Source: CAYTES01 sp964436935 (GTDB lineage: Bacteria; Patescibacteriota; Gracilibacteria; UBA1369; UBA12473). From it: a stretch of DNA of 5,289 nt. Below the pieces are notes generated by a model. It searched no databases and was not told the DNA's origin. It was given only the letters and a program-made list of their open reading frames with translations. The stretch covers positions 1-5,289 of the forward strand of contig CAYTES010000080.1 of the NCBI GenBank assembly GCA_964436935.1. Reading direction: 5' to 3'. The position numbers and the translations under genes were made by a program. Positions within the stretch are counted from its first letter, which is position 1, and the number at the start of each line of letters is the position of its first letter. Of this stretch, positions 4,299-5,289 are shown in pieces.

Positions 4299-5225
4299 TT
4301 ACTGTTTTTTATCGTAGACCGCTCCCGCTTGAATGAGTGGAGATTTTAATCTTTCAATTTGTTGATAGACCCCTGCATACCCGTGCTGAATGAGAACATT
4401 CGTAACGACATGCATCACCTGTGGATTTATAAAAGAGATCCTTTCATCATGTAAGGTTTCCGATCCGTTGTGAATGATGAGTATGCCGGGATATTCCGGC
4501 GCTTGCATCGTTCCATGAGCTTGTACGGTGAATTGCTGTCCTTGTACTTCAATCGTGGCCAGATAAACCAGTGGTAATACGGGCGGATGTTCCGGATCAA
4601 TGGCGGGATTTTTTTGTACATTCAGATGCACCGCTCCTTCGGGTAGTCCAGACTCAGAAAACGTTTGCTTGCCAGCCAGAAGTGAGAGCACTTTCAAAAG
4701 CTCGTTTTTAGAATACACTTCCGTAGTTTTGAGTAGATGTTCTAAGGCTCGGCAGGTTTCTTTATTTCGGTTGATCTCTTCAGCGAGAATTTCAATGGCG
4801 ACATAAAGAGGTAACTTTATAAAATTTCTTGCCGTCTGTGCCGTGAGTTCATTTGCAATAAAACCACTTTTTTCATCGCTACTGGAGTACTGGGTTTCCC
4901 CGTCAATGGAAAGTCTAAAGCTACCGTTAGGAAGTGCATCCTTGCTATGGTGCTTTTCGATAATATACTCGGCACTCATGGGAGCGTTACCGGGGCTTTT
5001 TAACACCATTCCATGCACTTGTACCCCTTCATTTTCATAAAAGTAAGTTTCAGCTTGCAGTCCGCCCGGCACTTTATCAGATATATGCTGAATGCGTTTT
5101 CCTTCGAGCGCCAAAAGCGCGGTGAGAAGACTTTTCTCTACCTCTTTTAGGGAGGCAAGCTCTTTTCCTTCAATTTCATGCCCTTTTTCGAAGCCTTCGT
5201 CGTTTTCCCTAGCTTGATAGTCCAT
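4299..5225 (-). CDS. Hypothetical protein (308 aa), possibly two diverged domain copies
   Basis: I do not recognise this family. The product begins with about 25 highly charged residues (MDYQARENDEGFEKGHEIEG) and has no signal peptide or clear membrane helix, so it is probably cytoplasmic. Two halves look alike in layout. Residues about 30-150 and 173-292 each begin with a Leu-rich helix ending in GK (LLTALLALEGK and LLKVLSLLAGK), then a turn (VPGG, LPEG), a beta-rich part with a GVQVHG or GQQFTVQAHG strand, and a final helix after a phenylalanine-isoleucine pair (SGFIANE, ISFINPQ). A 20-residue helical linker joins them. The ATG at 5225 is the first after an in-frame TGA upstream (5243-5241). 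The gene is convergent with the glycosyltransferase and ends with TAA. A link with the glycan genes is not shown. Confidence 0.75.
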   Translation of the reverse strand: MDYQARENDEGFEKGHEIEGKELASLKEVEKSLLTALLALEGKRIQHISDKVPGGLQAETYFYENEGVQVHGMVLKSPGNAPMSAEYIIEKHHSKDALPNGSFRLSIDGETQYSSSDEKSGFIANELTAQTARNFIKLPLYVAIEILAEEINRNKETCRALEHLLKTTEVYSKNELLKVLSLLAGKQTFSESGLPEGAVHLNVQKNPAIDPEHPPVLPLVYLATIEVQGQQFTVQAHGTMQAPEYPGILIIHNGSETLHDERISFINPQVMHVVTNVLIQHGYAGVYQQIERLKSPLIQAGAVYDKKQ

Positions 5226-5265
5226 GGTGATGGTTTCCCGCGTTCACGTTTGAAAAGCACCAGTA

Positions 5266-5288
5266 GGGATTAGGAGTAACCTAATCCC
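5266..5288. repeat. Perfect 9-bp inverted repeat at the right edge
   Basis: GGGATTAGG (5266-5274) and CCTAATCCC (5280-5288) flank a 5-base loop, AGTAA. No T-run follows on the minus strand, and the plus-strand flank is cut off. It lies 41 bases upstream of the 308-residue gene, so it could be an operator, an RNA hairpin in its leader, or a terminator of a plus-strand transcript. A plus-strand terminator is less likely because the adjacent gene is on the minus strand. Confidence 0.6.
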
Positions 5289-5289
5289 A

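Noticed and set aside
4281..4330. A terminator between the convergent genes, suggested by a run of T at 4305-4310
   Set aside because: No stem precedes the T-run; the only pattern is a direct near-repeat (CGTCACTG / CGTTACTG), which cannot form a hairpin.
1..5289. Genetic code with TGA as Gly or Trp
   Set aside because: TGA ends the chorismate mutase and glycosyltransferase at natural family lengths, and no conserved domain other than the receiver loop is interrupted.
1..5289. CRISPR arrays, insertion sequences, tRNA or rRNA genes
   Set aside because: No regularly spaced repeats, transposase motifs, tRNA cloverleaf or rRNA signatures were seen on either strand.

Overview
The window is gene-dense bacterial DNA with short AT-rich spacers. 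The only phylogenetically useful gene is rpsB (ribosomal protein S2, minus strand). Its sequence, the near absence of Shine-Dalgarno motifs on the plus-strand genes, and small proteins on short spacers suggest an uncultured, reduced-genome lineage of the candidate phyla radiation. Peregrinibacteria or relatives are a guess from general familiarity, not a search. TGA appears to work as a normal stop: it ends the chorismate mutase, receiver and glycosyltransferase frames, and no conserved domain is interrupted by it except possibly the receiver. This argues against the Gracilibacteria code in which TGA means glycine.

Left block, minus strand (1-845): rpsB, followed 27 bases later by the first 27 codons of a gene cut by the window edge. 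That gene is probably tsf by the usual rpsB-tsf order, but its visible start is an unusual Pro/Ala/Val-rich stretch. A 199-base divergent region (846-1044) holds a good plus-strand promoter, a weaker minus-strand candidate and a possible short leader frame that overlaps the rpsB start by four bases.

Central block, plus strand (1045-4280): a stand-alone AroQ-type chorismate mutase, then a promoter with an extended -10, then a compact run of genes. The run is an RsbW/SpoIIAB-like ATP-binding kinase, a STAS-domain antagonist, an unrecognised 103-residue protein, a response-regulator receiver domain and a GT4 glycosyltransferase. The first four genes are separated by 30, 33 and 34 bases. The kinase plus STAS pair is the core of a partner-switching switch. 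No sigma factor and no PP2C phosphatase are present in the window; their usual places are taken by the unknown protein, the receiver and a sugar transferase. I infer, without proof, a regulatory module that may control glycan synthesis.

The most notable detail is in the receiver gene. Its frame stops at a TGA (3088-3090) before the expected last helix. Read through, it continues 28 codons with a helix-like sequence and stops in an ATGA overlap with the glycosyltransferase start. A nonsense mutation, a sequence error or readthrough could each explain this.

Right block, minus strand (4299-5225): a 308-residue protein of unknown function that may contain two copies of a diverged domain. It converges on the glycosyltransferase with an 18-base gap and no visible terminator. 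A perfect 9-bp inverted repeat lies upstream of it at the window edge.
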